The notes below the pieces were generated by a model. It did not search any database, was not told the origin of the DNA, and saw only the letters and a list, made by a program, of their open reading frames with translations. The translations under genes and the position numbers were made by a program. Below, in pieces: positions 21,591 through 31,840 of a stretch of DNA of 64,000 bases. Where the stretch lies: contig NC_085137.1 of assembly GCF_035046485.1 (NCBI RefSeq), positions 250,207,233 through 250,271,232 of the forward strand. The letters run 5' to 3'. Numbering within the stretch: position 1 is the first letter of the stretch; each line of letters starts with the position of its first letter. This stretch comes from Aedes albopictus (lineage: Eukaryota; Arthropoda; Insecta; Diptera; Culicidae).

Positions 21591-21882
21591 AGTCGTATAC
21601 CTCCTCCTTTCTAATAATATGATTCGTTCGATACATGTAATTCTTTTCAGAATTTTATTATTCGAAAATATTGGATGGATCAATGAAACAACTAAAACGG
21701 CCGCTGCTATGGAATGAACATTGCAAACCACTAGTTAGTGATGTCACTTTTTGAGCTGCATTAGATCAGCGGTACAACAAAAAAATACAACTAGAGGTTT
21801 GCAGTGTTTATTTGCGCCACCTGTAACTGCACCTCATTGCCCGTAGCCTTTGTGTTTGACATAACTCCATAGCTGTCACAGT
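21591..21882. repeat. Interspersed repeat shared with 32120-32240
   Basis: ATGGATCAATGAAACAACTA near 21674 and TGTGTTTGACATAACTCCA near 21850 recur in the same order at about 32120 and 32180. No coding capacity. The class is unknown. Confidence 0.5.
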
Positions 21883-22472
21883 GTTTTTTTTTTCCTTCTA
21901 AACCATAGGGGGATAATCTGCTCAACAGACGCCCTAACAGGAAGGTTAGGGTAGTGTGGGGCTGAGGCTGTCTTCTACAACAAAAATAAAAGCCAGGACT
22001 ACTCTCTCCTCGTACCCACTAAACCATTCCTATGGTCGCCAAACCCTTCGTCTCTGCGGAACCACCAAGAAGGCATTGCTTCAGAGAGCGGCTAGTGCAC
22101 ATCGCACCCTCAAGGTTAACTGCGTAGCCTGCAGCAACGAACATCGTTGACTCGCTTTGCAGAGTCCATCACGGTAGCATGCTGGCGCTAAGCCAGTTTC
22201 CCGAGTAGTCCTCACCACTCCCTTTGTTCCCGGAAGGCGGGCAGGGTCAACCCCGCCCGCGCCCAACTGCTTAGCAGACATCAAGAACTGATGCCTACGT
22301 GCAACCCGATCTGACCTGCCCGCAAAGGAAGGGTATCACCACCCTTCAGGCCCTATCAGATGCACCCGAAGGTTGCAAACAGCAGGGTCTCCACATGTTC
22401 CGACCCTTGCCGGGGACCCCTTTCCAACCGCGGGCTCGGATCCAACCCAGCAGACCGACGCCATCTTAATTG

Positions 22473-23905
22473 ACATAGTGGAGGGCTGGATGAGGTCGAG
22501 GCAACTGACACTCGCACACCACAAGACGGAGGTGGTGGTGGTGAACAACCGCCAGTCTGCACAGCAGGCAGTGGTCACCACGGGCGGGTGCTCGATCGAG
22601 TCCTGTCGCTCACTGAAGCTTCTTGGAGTCATGGTCGACGACAAGTTGAGCTTCAGTAGTCATGTCGAGTGTGCTTGTAAGAGGGCGAGTGTAGCGGTTA
22701 TGGCATTATCTAGGATGATGTCAAACAGTTCGGCAGTTGTCTCGAGTAAGCGAAAGCTGCTCGCGTCAGTAGCGATGTCCATACTACGGTATGGCGCCGC
22801 CGCATGGTCGAACGCGCTCAAGCTGCAGAGGAATGTTGACCGACTAGAGAGTGTACATAGGCTGATGTGCCTAAGGGTGGCCAGTGCATACCGGACCGTC
22901 TCGAAAGACGCGGTATGCGTGCTAGCGGCCCGACTAGAAGATTGTAACAAAAATATAACATAATCCTAACAAATCATGATATTTATAACTCATTGTGATA
23001 TAATCACGTTCAACATCCTTGGTGTTTTCAAAAAACTATAACTAAATTTAATCACATTATGTTATAAATGTTGTTTCATAACTCATTGTATTATAATTTA
23101 GTATTGAATCTTCGACATTTGGGAAATAATGTAACAAAATTATATCAAATTATGATAGAAACCAGTAATCCAGAGGCTAAAATTCATATCACATTTTGTT
23201 ATAATTTTGATATGATTATAACAAAATAGGATATGATCTTGATTATACCAGTGTACTTTTTGTTACAATTTTAGTTATTTTAACATCATCCTGCAGCTAG
23301 TATATAACATAATAAGTTAGAGAAAAATATTATAACATCATAACACAATATGATACAAACTTGATATAATTTTCTAGTCGGGGGGCATGATGGCGATAGC
23401 ACTGGTGTTGGCCGAGGATGTTGAGTGCTACGATGAAAGAGGTACGAGAGGTGCGCGACGAAACGCGTCTATGGTGAAATGGCAAAGAGTCTGGGACTCT
23501 TCAACCAAGGGTAGGAGGACACACAGGCTCTTACCGAGCGTGTCCCGGTGGACGTGTAGGCCCCATGGCGAAGTGAACTTTCACCTGACACAATTCCTGT
23601 CGGGCCATGGGTGCTTTAGGTGGTACTTGCACAGGTTCGGGCATGCAAACTCACCCTCATGCCCGGAGTGTGCAAACAGGGCGGAAACGGCGGAATATGT
23701 GCTCTTCGAGTGCCCGCGTTTTGCGGAGCAGAGGTCGAGCATGTTAGAGGTATGCGGCAGGGATACTACTCCCGATAACATTATAGAGAGGATGTGTACG
23801 GGGGTGGACGAGTGGAATGCCGTGTCGACCACGGTATCCACAATCGTGCTCCACCTCCAAAGGAAATGGCGGGCCGACCAACAGTTAGTCGAGTTAGCCC
23901 CCTAG
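22473..23905 (+). pseudogene. C-terminal part of an R1-clade RT protein, interrupted by a MITE
   Basis: Two plus-strand frames (22373-22963, of which the element part starts near 22473, and 23387-23905) join once the MITE at 22929-23382 and one GG are removed: ...KDAVCVLA continues directly into GMMAIALVLAED, matching CGITGMVPIGILISED in the copy at 55.8 kb. Visible parts are the thumb (KLLGVMVDDKLSFSSHV), RYGAAAW, and the C-terminal LTQFLSGHGCFRWYLHRFGH with CPECANRAETAEYVLFECP, a CCHC-like motif. Apart from the 5' truncation and the MITE the frame is open, so this copy is younger than the one it sits in. Confidence 0.85.
22929..23382. mobile_element. MITE with CCCGACTAGAA ends and 2-bp GG duplication, 454 bp
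   Basis: The ends CCCGACTAGAA and TTCTAGTCGGG are perfect inverted repeats. The interrupted RT frame shows that exactly two bases (GG) were duplicated on insertion: 22927-22928 and 23383-23384. The interior is very AT-rich with repeated ATAACATAAT and TATAACAAAAT words and no ORF. A partial relative lies at 5443-5668. Confidence 0.85.
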
Positions 23906-24093
23906 AGATATGCCGTATGTGATGGCTGACAGATGATAGCGAGAGTGCGAAAGCACAGTCCCCCCCCCTCCTCAACGAAGTAATCCCTAACGGGCGTGCC
24001 GCGGAGCAATGTCAGGTAGTGCAGAATGAGGTTTTTCTACGGTGTTGCTAACCAACAGATTTCCTCATTCTATAAAAAAAAGACCGACGCCAT

Positions 24094-25870
24094 GACAGCA
24101 CCACTACCGGGACTTCCTCTCCGCGGCCACTTAATTGCTGTAAGGGTCGATCTCGACCGCAGGGCACCGGTATGACCTACGAAGCCGACTCCGAACCCCT
24201 GGACCGCCTCTTGTACTGCATCTGGACTAGCCATTCTCCGAGTCCACGCGCCACCTCCTCTGTAGCTTCCAGACGATATGGGTGATAGCCGTTGAAACGA
24301 CGTTCCAGCTAAACTCATCCCTACACATCCTCTGGACCAAATTGTCCGGAGTTGTGTCCTGTGGCATGTGGCAAGCATGCGGTCACACATTGTGCGAGAA
24401 CGCGGGCACACGAACAAAACGTGTTCCGCCGTTTCCTCTAAACCATTGCACACTGGGCATTCGGGAGAATCCGCATGCCCAAAACGGTGTAGATACTGTC
24501 GGAAGCTACCATGACCTGAAAGGACCTGTGTCAGGTGGAATGTAACTTCCCTATGGCGCCTATCAATCCAACTATCTACCCTCGATATCAACCTATGGGT
24601 CCACCTTCCTTTGGTGGAACTGTCCCACGGACGCAGCCATTTGACCATGGAGGCCATCCTGGCAGTCCTGCGTATGCCTCTTGTGCCGCGCATTTCGAAG
24701 CATTCCATGTCCTCACTGATAAGGATGTCGATAGGCACCATACCAGTAATGACGCAGAGAGCGTCGTGTGACACGGTACGGTACGCGCAATAGCTGTGGA
24801 GGCTCTTTTACAGGCATAATCGACGTGGCTACCGAAGGTAAGCTTATCGTACCGCATCCACGCCTCCACAACGTGTGGTCGGTAGTCAACTTTACCTCCT
24901 CAATCGTTTCACCGTAGACTTCGAGCGAAATGTCGTCGGCAAATCCGACTATCTCCACTCCCACTGGGTACTCTAACCTCAACACCTCGTCGTACATGAC
25001 ATTCCATAACACCGAACCCAGGATGGAACCTTGCGGGACTCCTGAGGTTATGTGAAAGCACTTCCGACCCATCTCCGTGTCGTAAACTAGTACTCGATTC
25101 TGAAAGTCACTTTCGAGAATCTTGTACAGGTACCCCGGTATCCCCAGACGCTAGAGCGCATCGGCAATAGCAGACCAGCTGGCGCTATTAAACGCATTCC
25201 TAACATCCAGAATCACTACCGCACAGAAACGAATTCCCCTCCTCTTAGGCGCGAGTGCTTTCTCGGCGGTTTTTGTAACCGACAAGATAGCTTCTACGGT
25301 GGACCTCCCCTTCCGGAAGCCGTACTTGTTACTCGAAAGACCATTTTCGCCCTCGGTGAACCTCAACATTCTATTGAGGATGATCTTCTCGAGCACCTTC
25401 CCCGCCGTGTCTATCAAGCACATTGGTCTATATGCCGACTGGTCTCTGGGTGGTTTCCCCGCCTTAGGCAATAGTACCAGGCTCTGCCTCTTCCAAGCTT
25501 CTGGGAAAACTCCCTCGTCCAGGCATTTCTGCATAGCAGACCTGAACATCTCGGGATCCTCTGTAATAGCTACTTGAAGGGCCAGGTTCGGAACTCCGTC
25601 CGGACCTGGGGCCATACCTACGCTAAGGGACTTTGCTATCCCCGCAAGTTCCACATCGGTGACCCTCTCCTCATCGCCAACCCCAGTCCCCGGCTGTCCT
25701 ACGAAAGGAGGCCAAGGACTAGGATCATGACGCGGAAAAAGCCCCTCGATGATCCCCTCCAACATCTCTGGAGATTGCTCTGTAGAAGCCATCACACCTC
25801 TCGTCTTGGCCATAGCGATCCTGTAGGCATCACCCCACGGGTTCACATTAGCACTCTTACAGAGACCCTC
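24094..25870 (-). pseudogene. R1-clade reverse transcriptase, broken
   Basis: From 25846 the frame gives the RT N-terminus (NPWGDAYRIAMAKTRG), GMAPGPDGVPNLAL, the FRKGRSTVEAI motif and VILDVRNAFNSASW (motif A). A TAG near 25150 replaces a Leu codon present in the copy at 55075. The next frame (25072) gives VPQGSILGSVLWN (motif B) and GFADDISLEVYG (catalytic FADD). A third frame (24774-24070) carries the C-terminal domain with LTQVLSGHGSFRQYLHRFGH and a CPVC...EHVLFVCP zinc-knuckle-like motif typical of R1-type elements. At least two frameshifts and one stop make it inactive. Confidence 0.9.
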
Positions 25871-25887
25871 AAAGCAGGCCTTTTTGC

Positions 25888-26130
25888 TTAGTGCTTTTTG
25901 CAGGTGCTGCCTGGTACCTCCTCACCTGACGGCTGCCTTGCACGCTTCTGAGATTGCTTGTCATAAGCAATCGCGTCTGGTTTTTCCTTCGGGATATTCA
26001 CGAATGCGAAGGCCTTCGTCTGAGTAGATTTCGGCACCCTTCGCTTCACGGGCTCTGCTGCTGACGCATTTGTTGTGAGTTTATCAATCTTTTCAAACAA
26101 GTTGTTGTTTGAGCATGTTATGCTTTTCAA
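25888..26130 (-). CDS. Short ORF next to the R1 copy, possible ORF1 remnant
   Basis: An 80-codon minus-strand frame encodes a basic, Lys/Arg/Pro-rich peptide (EPVKRRVPKSTQTKAF, then RARQPSGEEVPGS) that stops 18 bases before the R1 RT frame begins. Its charge and place would fit the start of a retrotransposon ORF1, fused to the RT fragment by deletion. No zinc knuckle is present, and it could equally be host sequence at the 5' junction. I do not recognise it. Confidence 0.3.
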   Translation of the reverse strand: MKSITCSNNNLFEKIDKLTTNASAAEPVKRRVPKSTQTKAFAFVNIPKEKPDAIAYDKQSQKRARQPSGEEVPGSTCKKH

Positions 26131-27727
26131 TAATTTTAAGATTTTTAACTTTCAATAACTGCTTCTTAATTAGTGAGCAGATTTGTGCTTACTTCCTACA
26201 TTTCGTAATAATAACGAAGCATTAACTTGCCATAACCGTTTCAAGCCCACTTGCAGGAAAATCATTGCTTTTGAACATGGTACCGCACACCGGAAGACTC
26301 ATAAAATGCGTCACACTTGCCATCGCTGGTTGCAGTGGAATGGAATAATCACGAACAGATTCAACTTCCTATCGCAATATGTTTCCTCAACGACGACCAA
26401 ACAACGACGGCGACGTCACTTTGTCCCACTTTACTTGTGCCCTGCTAACACACAATCCTTATGGAGAAGCGGCAACTTCTCTAATGAGACACCTCCTCGT
26501 CATCTCTTCGCTTCATTTGACATGGTTACGCCAGCGCAGCTCTCGTCTATCCGGCGGCCGGCGGTCGGGCGTGGAAGCAACAGTCAGCAATCATCATGAA
26601 ATTTAACGACCATTTCGACTATTTCCTGTCTTACGGGGGGTGCGCCCTATTCACCCCCACTCACAGCACGGAGAGTGACATTTCTCGCCCGAGCAAAGGT
26701 TTTTATCATTATCATTAGCCAACAGCCATAAGGAGATGATGATGAAATTTAATGTACGCATAGAGCTCCATCGCCAAGAAGGCACTGACTGACTGCTACA
26801 CAACCGCCATGACCTCCATCCCTGCCATTAATGCAGGCATCATCAGTCACATCAAGTCACGGAACAAGACAAGGACGCGCGAGGAGGGGCTGTGTCGTGA
26901 GGGAAAAGGATAAATTCCAAACCTCAGAACAAAAGCTTCGCATTCGTATTTCGAGTCCGAGCTGGAGGGAGAGGAAGATTCAGTCAGCCGGGGAGGGACT
27001 TTAATGGCGACGAGGACTTGAAATATTAGATATTATTAACGGCCTGGGTGAGAGCCGTTCCGTTGGTTGGTGGCTCTGATGGAACTTGAGGACTGTGACT
27101 TCTAGGATGGAGGGAACCAGTCGGTGGAGGGTGATTTTTTATTATTTTTAATTACGTTTAATAGCGGTAATATTGCGGTACGTTGTGCTTCATTTCCTGG
27201 GAGCTTGAGAGATGGATTATTTGGAGCTGAGCGTGGTTGAACTCTAGAAAGAAGAATTTCGGTGATAAAAGTAAGAGATACAGCTCGAGCGAAAAATGCT
27301 GACGCCTTGCACTATTAGGTCACACGAAGACCTAGAAAAGATAATGATAAAATGTGAATTAAGTTTGCACGTTGTAAGGTCTTGGATTTCTAGATATCTA
27401 GAACGCAGTGGCTTGTTATTTGGACATAATGCAGATGGTATGACTGCACAATGCACAACTTTAAAGAAGGTTAACAAGTTTTCTCCCTGCATTTACTGCA
27501 TAGCATTTCTAAGTGATAAATGGTCGACCATGTGCGGCCACAAACTCTCTTTTGAAGGCAATGGCTTAGCTATTTTTTTTTTCTGGTGGGGGCTCAGTGC
27601 AAGGAGGGGGTTGGTTTAGAGAGGTGGTTCGATAGTGACATAGTGCGAGTGACATAAACCTTAAATTGTTTTAGAAGAATATTTCCGAAGAAAATTAAGA
27701 ACCTATTTTAAGTCTCTGAACTAACCT
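26131..27727. other. Single-copy noncoding stretch
   Basis: Balanced composition, no repeat ends. The frame 27296-27619 has a stretch (IMIKCELSLHVVRSWISRY) faintly like an RT thumb region, but without supporting motifs. A T run with a G-rich segment follows at 27571-27615. Most likely intron or intergenic DNA. Confidence 0.35.
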
Positions 27728-27900
27728 GCCTAACAGGAATGAATAACTTATACATAACTCGAGCATACCTAAGTCAGGTATCATACCAAGACAAGGTATT
27801 GGTCGGTTATCCAGGTATTGAAAATAACTTATTTTGGTATTTTGTAGGTATTGGTAAAATACCTCAACGAGTTATTGGTTTGGTGTTGAGGACTGCTTCA

Positions 27901-28240
27901 CTGCCGCAATTCTGCAAAGTGACGTAAGCGCCATTCAAAATTTCGATATTTTCTGGTACATTAGATATAATATCTGGGGTAGGAATACATAACACTGTGG
28001 TATTCCTGCTGTATTAGAATGCAAGATCTAGTCGTAATCTATCATCTATGGAAAGAAACTTAGAGGATAAGTAAGAGTTTTATGCATAATGTATGTACAT
28101 ATGTATGTATGTAGGTAGCCACCATCCTAGCTTGAGTCTAGCTCTGCATGCAGAAAGTAAGTAAGAGTTTTATGCATAATAACCAAAAAATGGACCAAAA
28201 CTATCAATGTCGCTTACGTTACTTTGCAGAATTGCGGCAG
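27901..28240. mobile_element. MITE with 4-bp TTCA duplication, 340 bp
   Basis: The ends CTGCCGCAATTCTGCAAAG and CTTTGCAGAATTGCGGCAG are perfect inverted repeats flanked by TTCA (27897-27900, 28241-28244). TGACGTAAGCGCCAT follows the left end, as in the MITE at 11843-12077. The interior includes a GTATGTATGTA run near 28100. Confidence 0.85.
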
Positions 28241-28397
28241 TTCAGTGAATTATGGAAAAATCGCTATTTGTATGGAATAATCGCCGATTATTATTTAGGT
28301 ATTGTCACACCTGGAGTCAATATTCTCGTGTTATGCACAAAATATACACCAGTTATTATTTTAGGTATTTTACCTCTTATGCAGGGCTACTTAATAC

Positions 28398-28553
28398 CAT
28401 AGGCGAAACTACCGGGGGTGCCGGGGTTGCCAGGCACCCCCTAGAATTTTGAAGCATTGCTGTGAGATATGGGGCGATGAATGAGGCATGGATGAACTAA
28501 TGAATATTTGTTCCTAGTGCACCCCCTGGCAAAAATTTGTAGTTTCGCCAATG
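28398..28553. mobile_element. hAT-type MITE with CATWGGCG ends, 156 bp
   Basis: The ends CATAGGCGAAACTACC and GTAGTTTCGCCAATG are inverted, and the 8-bp duplication CTTAATAC is perfect (28390-28397, 28554-28561). The same CAT(T/A)GGCG end and a GGGGGTGCC word recur at the ends of the 5.5-kb element at 45100-50642, so this is a short member of that family. Confidence 0.9.
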
Positions 28554-28639
28554 CTTAATACCTTATTCAGGCTGTAGGTATTCGGTTTTCCATACTTGAA
28601 TAAGATATTCTTCAGCTATTTTCTCCTGCTCGGACTAGT

Positions 28640-28996
28640 CAACCTTCCTTTGGCATCAGGGTCATTTTTGAACTAAACCGTAAACTACGTCAGCGAGCTG
28701 CTGCCAACGTGATGCAAAAGGAAGAACTAGTACTCCTTTACCTTGAAACATTCAAACTTTCCAATTCACGGAAAACTTACTTGTTTGATAACGTATACAT
28801 TAATCTTCTATTGCACACAAAATGTTCTCGATAAACCAACCGAATTCCACTTCAAAACTTAGAAATCAGAACAGAGCCAAACTCCCAAGAATTCACCATT
28901 CAGATAGCATCTTTTCAGATCATTCCAAGAATAGCAAGCAGCTTAATCCCCTGGTCCCTGCCGACTCTCGCAAGGTGCGCTTGGCAATAAAGAAAA
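28640..28996 (+). pseudogene. Possible 3' end of a non-LTR retrotransposon
   Basis: Immediately after the MITE a plus-strand frame is open for about 60 codons (FELNRKLRQRAAANVMQKEE, ending KCSR and TAA near 28833), followed by sequence ending in AATAAAGAAAAAAAAAA (28987-29002). A short peptide-coding end, a polyadenylation-like signal and an A-run fit the 3' end of a Jockey- or CR1-like element. No RT motif is present and no target duplication was found. Confidence 0.3.
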
Positions 28997-29704
28997 AAAA
29001 AATCTTCCAATACACTGCTTTTGTTCCAATTACGATCCTTGTGGGAACAAAAGCTCGTTCGTTGTATGTGGAAGGGTAGAGAAACATACGCTCCACTCCA
29101 TCGTTTTCCATCGTGTTCCAACGAATCTAACTCTGATTCAGACGACGATGGCGATGCAGACGACGACTACGAGTTGAGGACCTATAAAATATTTTATTGC
29201 CTTCGTTCCTCGGAGTAGCAAAAAGCGCTGTGCTGGATTTCTAGAGAGAAAGAGAGTGAACTGACTGAACGTTATCCTCCCGCCGCATGTTGTGAAATCG
29301 TTTGGAACTTTGCATGCCGCATGCGATACCGAGATTTGTTGTTCGATGTATTTTTTTTTTCAATAAAAACTTTGAACAATCCACCTAATGATGATAAGGT
29401 TTCCCATACCGAAAACAGAAACATGGAACAGTACAATTCGAGTGTAGAATTAGCATAAGTTAAAATACACAAAAGTAAAAAATAAACAAACAAAAAACAA
29501 CCCAGTACAATTCAATGTATTTGCTATGGTGATTGATAAGCAAATGAAAAATAACACAAACCAACACAAGGACAACTTTTCTTTCAGGAAAACTCTTATA
29601 CATGGACGAATCCTACTTCTCAGATAAGTGTCCTTCATTCATTCACTCAGTATTACACCAAATTAAAGATAAAACATAATCAATAATACTTCTCCATAAT
29701 ACGC
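28997..29704. other. Noncoding with a short hairpin
   Basis: GCTTTTGTTCC (29018-29028) and GGAACAAAAGC (29044-29054) form an 11-bp stem with a 15-base loop. The rest is AT-rich (29350-29700), with GA-rich and (GAC)n-like words near 29140-29170. No gene seen. Confidence 0.4.
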
Positions 29705-31368
29705 GGTTCGTAGCTGCCGATCTTCATCCTCGCCATGTCACGCTTCACCTGATCCGAACACCGTGCTCTTTGCGCTCCACGCCTTCTTGTGGCCACCGGA
29801 TCAGTCGCGAACACCAACTTTGCAGGGTTGTTGTCCGACATTCTTGCAACATACTCTGCCTACCGTATCCTTCCGGCTTTGGCCACCTTCTGGATGCTGG
29901 GTTCGCCATAAAGTGCAGCGAACTCGTGGTTCATCCTTCTCCGCCACACACCATTCTTTCTGCACACCACCGAAGATCGTCCTAACAACGCTCCAAGTGC
30001 TTGCGGGTCAGCCGTCAATAAGAATCCGAGGTAGACGAATTCCACCACCACCTCGAAGGTATCCCCGTCTATCGTCACATTACTACCTAGGTCCTAGACG
30101 GAACCAGTCGTGTTCGGTTCCGCCTGCCAGCATGTACTTTGTTTTGGATGCATTCACCAACAGTTCGACCTTTGCTGCTTCGCGTTTCAGGCGGGTATAC
30201 AGTTCTGCCACCGTTCCAAATGTTCTGGCGATAGTTTCCATATCGTCCGCAAAGCACACACATTGACAGAATTTTGTGAAAATCGTACGCCCGGCTCGTA
30301 GCATTACACCTTCCAGAGCGATATTGAAGAGAAGGCATGAGAGTCCATCACCTTGTCGCAGCCCCCCGCGAGATTCGAATTAACTTCATACTACACCTGA
30401 AACCCTTCCCGAGCAGAAGAGAATAGCAAAATAATAACTACAAAATAACATAACCTGTTTTTATATCTTGTTTTGTTATTCTCAACTTATCAAGGAATTA
30501 CTTTTCCATAACATGTTTTGTTGGACAATCTTATTTTGTTATTATCCAGCTATTGATATGCACCCATTAAACATTATTTAAATAACATGTTTTGTTATGG
30601 AGCAAACTAAGTTATTATTGTGATATTGAGAGTGTACAAATATTTGATAAACAATATCACAACAATAACAAATTTTTAAATTGCAACTACAACATTGAAG
30701 ATTTACGTTCATTACAGCATTCCGTACATATTACCTAATAATTCTAATTATTATTCTTGTCAGCTTATTATGTTATGTACACTTCAAAAATTATGTCCTG
30801 CTTTTTGTTACTTTTTTGTATCCAGTTACATGTAGTCGTATCTATGCCATAGAAAATCTCAGAATGTTGGTGGATTAGTAGTTCCTCGGAAATAGTTAGA
30901 CTCATATGTTATAATTCGCAATAAGGATAACTCTATCCAAAAAATTTTGCTTTTGGTTTGTTATCAATAACTTTTGAAGATCAAAATTTGTTATTGAAAT
31001 ATTTTCTAAATTCATTGTTATTAAGTTGATATTGACACAAACAAAACATGTTATTAAATTGGTCTTCCAGGAACATTTCTTTGTTATGATATTTGTTATT
31101 TTGCCGCTTATGACACGCAAGTTTATAACAGAATATGTTATGTTAATAACATTAAAATAACTGATTTCATTATTCAGTTATTTTGCCAAAATAACGCATT
31201 TTGTTATGCGACTGTTATTTTCTTCTGCTCGGGTTACGAAATTTTGCACACTGTCCATCGTTGCTTTCAGCTTCCCAGGAAATCCGTTTTGGCCCATGAT
31301 ATTCCATAGCTCTGTGCGGTCGACACTGTCGTATGCCGCTTTGAAGTCGAAGATATGTGTCCTACGGC
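29705..31368 (-). pseudogene. Decayed RTE-like retrotransposon fragment, split by a MITE
   Basis: Minus-strand reading gives FDFKAAYDSVDR (RT motif A), then after removal of the MITE FVRVSGVV and SRGGLRQGDGLSC-like sequence (motif B), CFADDMETIARTFGTVAELY (motif C) and VNASKTKYMLAGG (motif D), all aligning with the intact protein at 33882-37004. Two stops follow VRVSGVV and the frame shifts near 30080. Downstream residues match the C-terminal GEPSIQKVAKAGRIR region. It is 5'-truncated within the RT at about 31368. Confidence 0.85.
30408..31233. mobile_element. MITE with CCCGAGCAGAAG ends and 2-bp TT duplication, 826 bp
   Basis: The ends CCCGAGCAGAAGAGAATA and TATTTTCTTCTGCTCGGG-like sequence are inverted. 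TT flanks both sides (30406-30407, 31234-31235). Removing the element plus one TT restores the RT reading ...NFV-RVSGVV, equivalent to CVVRVSGTLSS in the intact copy, which fixes the duplication at two bases. The interior is AT-rich and full of TTTTGTTATT/AATAACAAAA words in both directions. No ORF. Confidence 0.85.
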
Positions 31369-31840
31369 TTTTTTTTCTTTTTTTTATTTGGGTTCAATAA
31401 CACTTTCGTCGGGAAAATGTATGTACTTCTTCTCAACATTAGATTAAGAACCGTAAACCAAACAACCGTTTGAACTGTGTAGCATGAGGCGAAAGGAATA
31501 TAGACATAAACTTGAAAGGACGCCGTGACCCGTGTACCGCCAAAAATGGTGCTACGATAAAAGAATAGCGTATTTTTCATTGGCATTGGCAATAATACTT
31601 CTGATCGATTTAATATTAGAACAAAATAACCTAACAGAATAATAAGCGTGTTTGTTCGCAGAGCTTTTCAAATTCAATGAGAATGTGTTCGGACATGTTC
31701 ATGAGCATGTACCAGGAAATCGAATACGAATCTAACGTTAATATTTTAAACCGCAAGATGACACCGGACGCGACTGCTTCTGTTAGGCGCTGTCCATAAA
31801 CTACGTAGACCTCTTACTCATATACTTGCAGTCCTGAGCA
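31369..31840. other. Noncoding, nothing recognised
   Basis: A T-rich run (31369-31390) at the 5' boundary of the RTE fragment, then AT-rich sequence without repeat ends. No gene seen. Confidence 0.35.

Larger units (their letters stand above)
22465..24080 (+). mobile_element. 5'-truncated R1-clade copy inserted in the minus-strand copy
   Basis: The 13-bp repeat AGACCGACGCCAT at 22452-22464 and 24081-24093 flanks the segment, and the segment ends TATAAAAAAA (24071-24080), a poly(A) tail. It begins inside the RT domain, as expected for incomplete reverse transcription. Reading across the flanks restores the 3' part of the minus-strand element. It was later hit by the MITE at 22929-23382. Confidence 0.9.
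21883..25870 (-). mobile_element. R1-clade non-LTR retrotransposon, split by a second copy
   Basis: The minus strand carries RT sequence from 25870 to about 24094, then a 3' untranslated part at 22451-21893, ending in a poly(A) seen as T10 near 21883. The two parts are separated by a plus-strand R1-type element (22465-24080) that duplicated AGACCGACGCCAT. The 3' untranslated part matches that of the plus copy ending near 56800. The 5' half (endonuclease, ORF1) is missing, so the copy was 5'-truncated or rearranged near 25870. Confidence 0.85.
27728..28634. mobile_element. MITE of the CCCGAGCAG family with CT duplication, containing two MITEs
   Basis: The left end (GCCTAACAGGAATGAATAAC) and the complement of the right end (TCCGAGCAGGAGAAAATAGC) align to the CCCGAGCAGAAGAGAATA end of the element at 30408. 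CT lies on both sides (27726-27727, 28635-28636). The interior repeats TAGGTATT and ATACC words. Ends are more diverged than at 30408, fitting its role as host for the MITEs at 27901 and 28398. Confidence 0.6.

Noticed and set aside
27296..27619. Plus-strand frame faintly like an RT thumb region
   Set aside because: No catalytic motif or neighbouring RT sequence; similarity is limited to a few residues.
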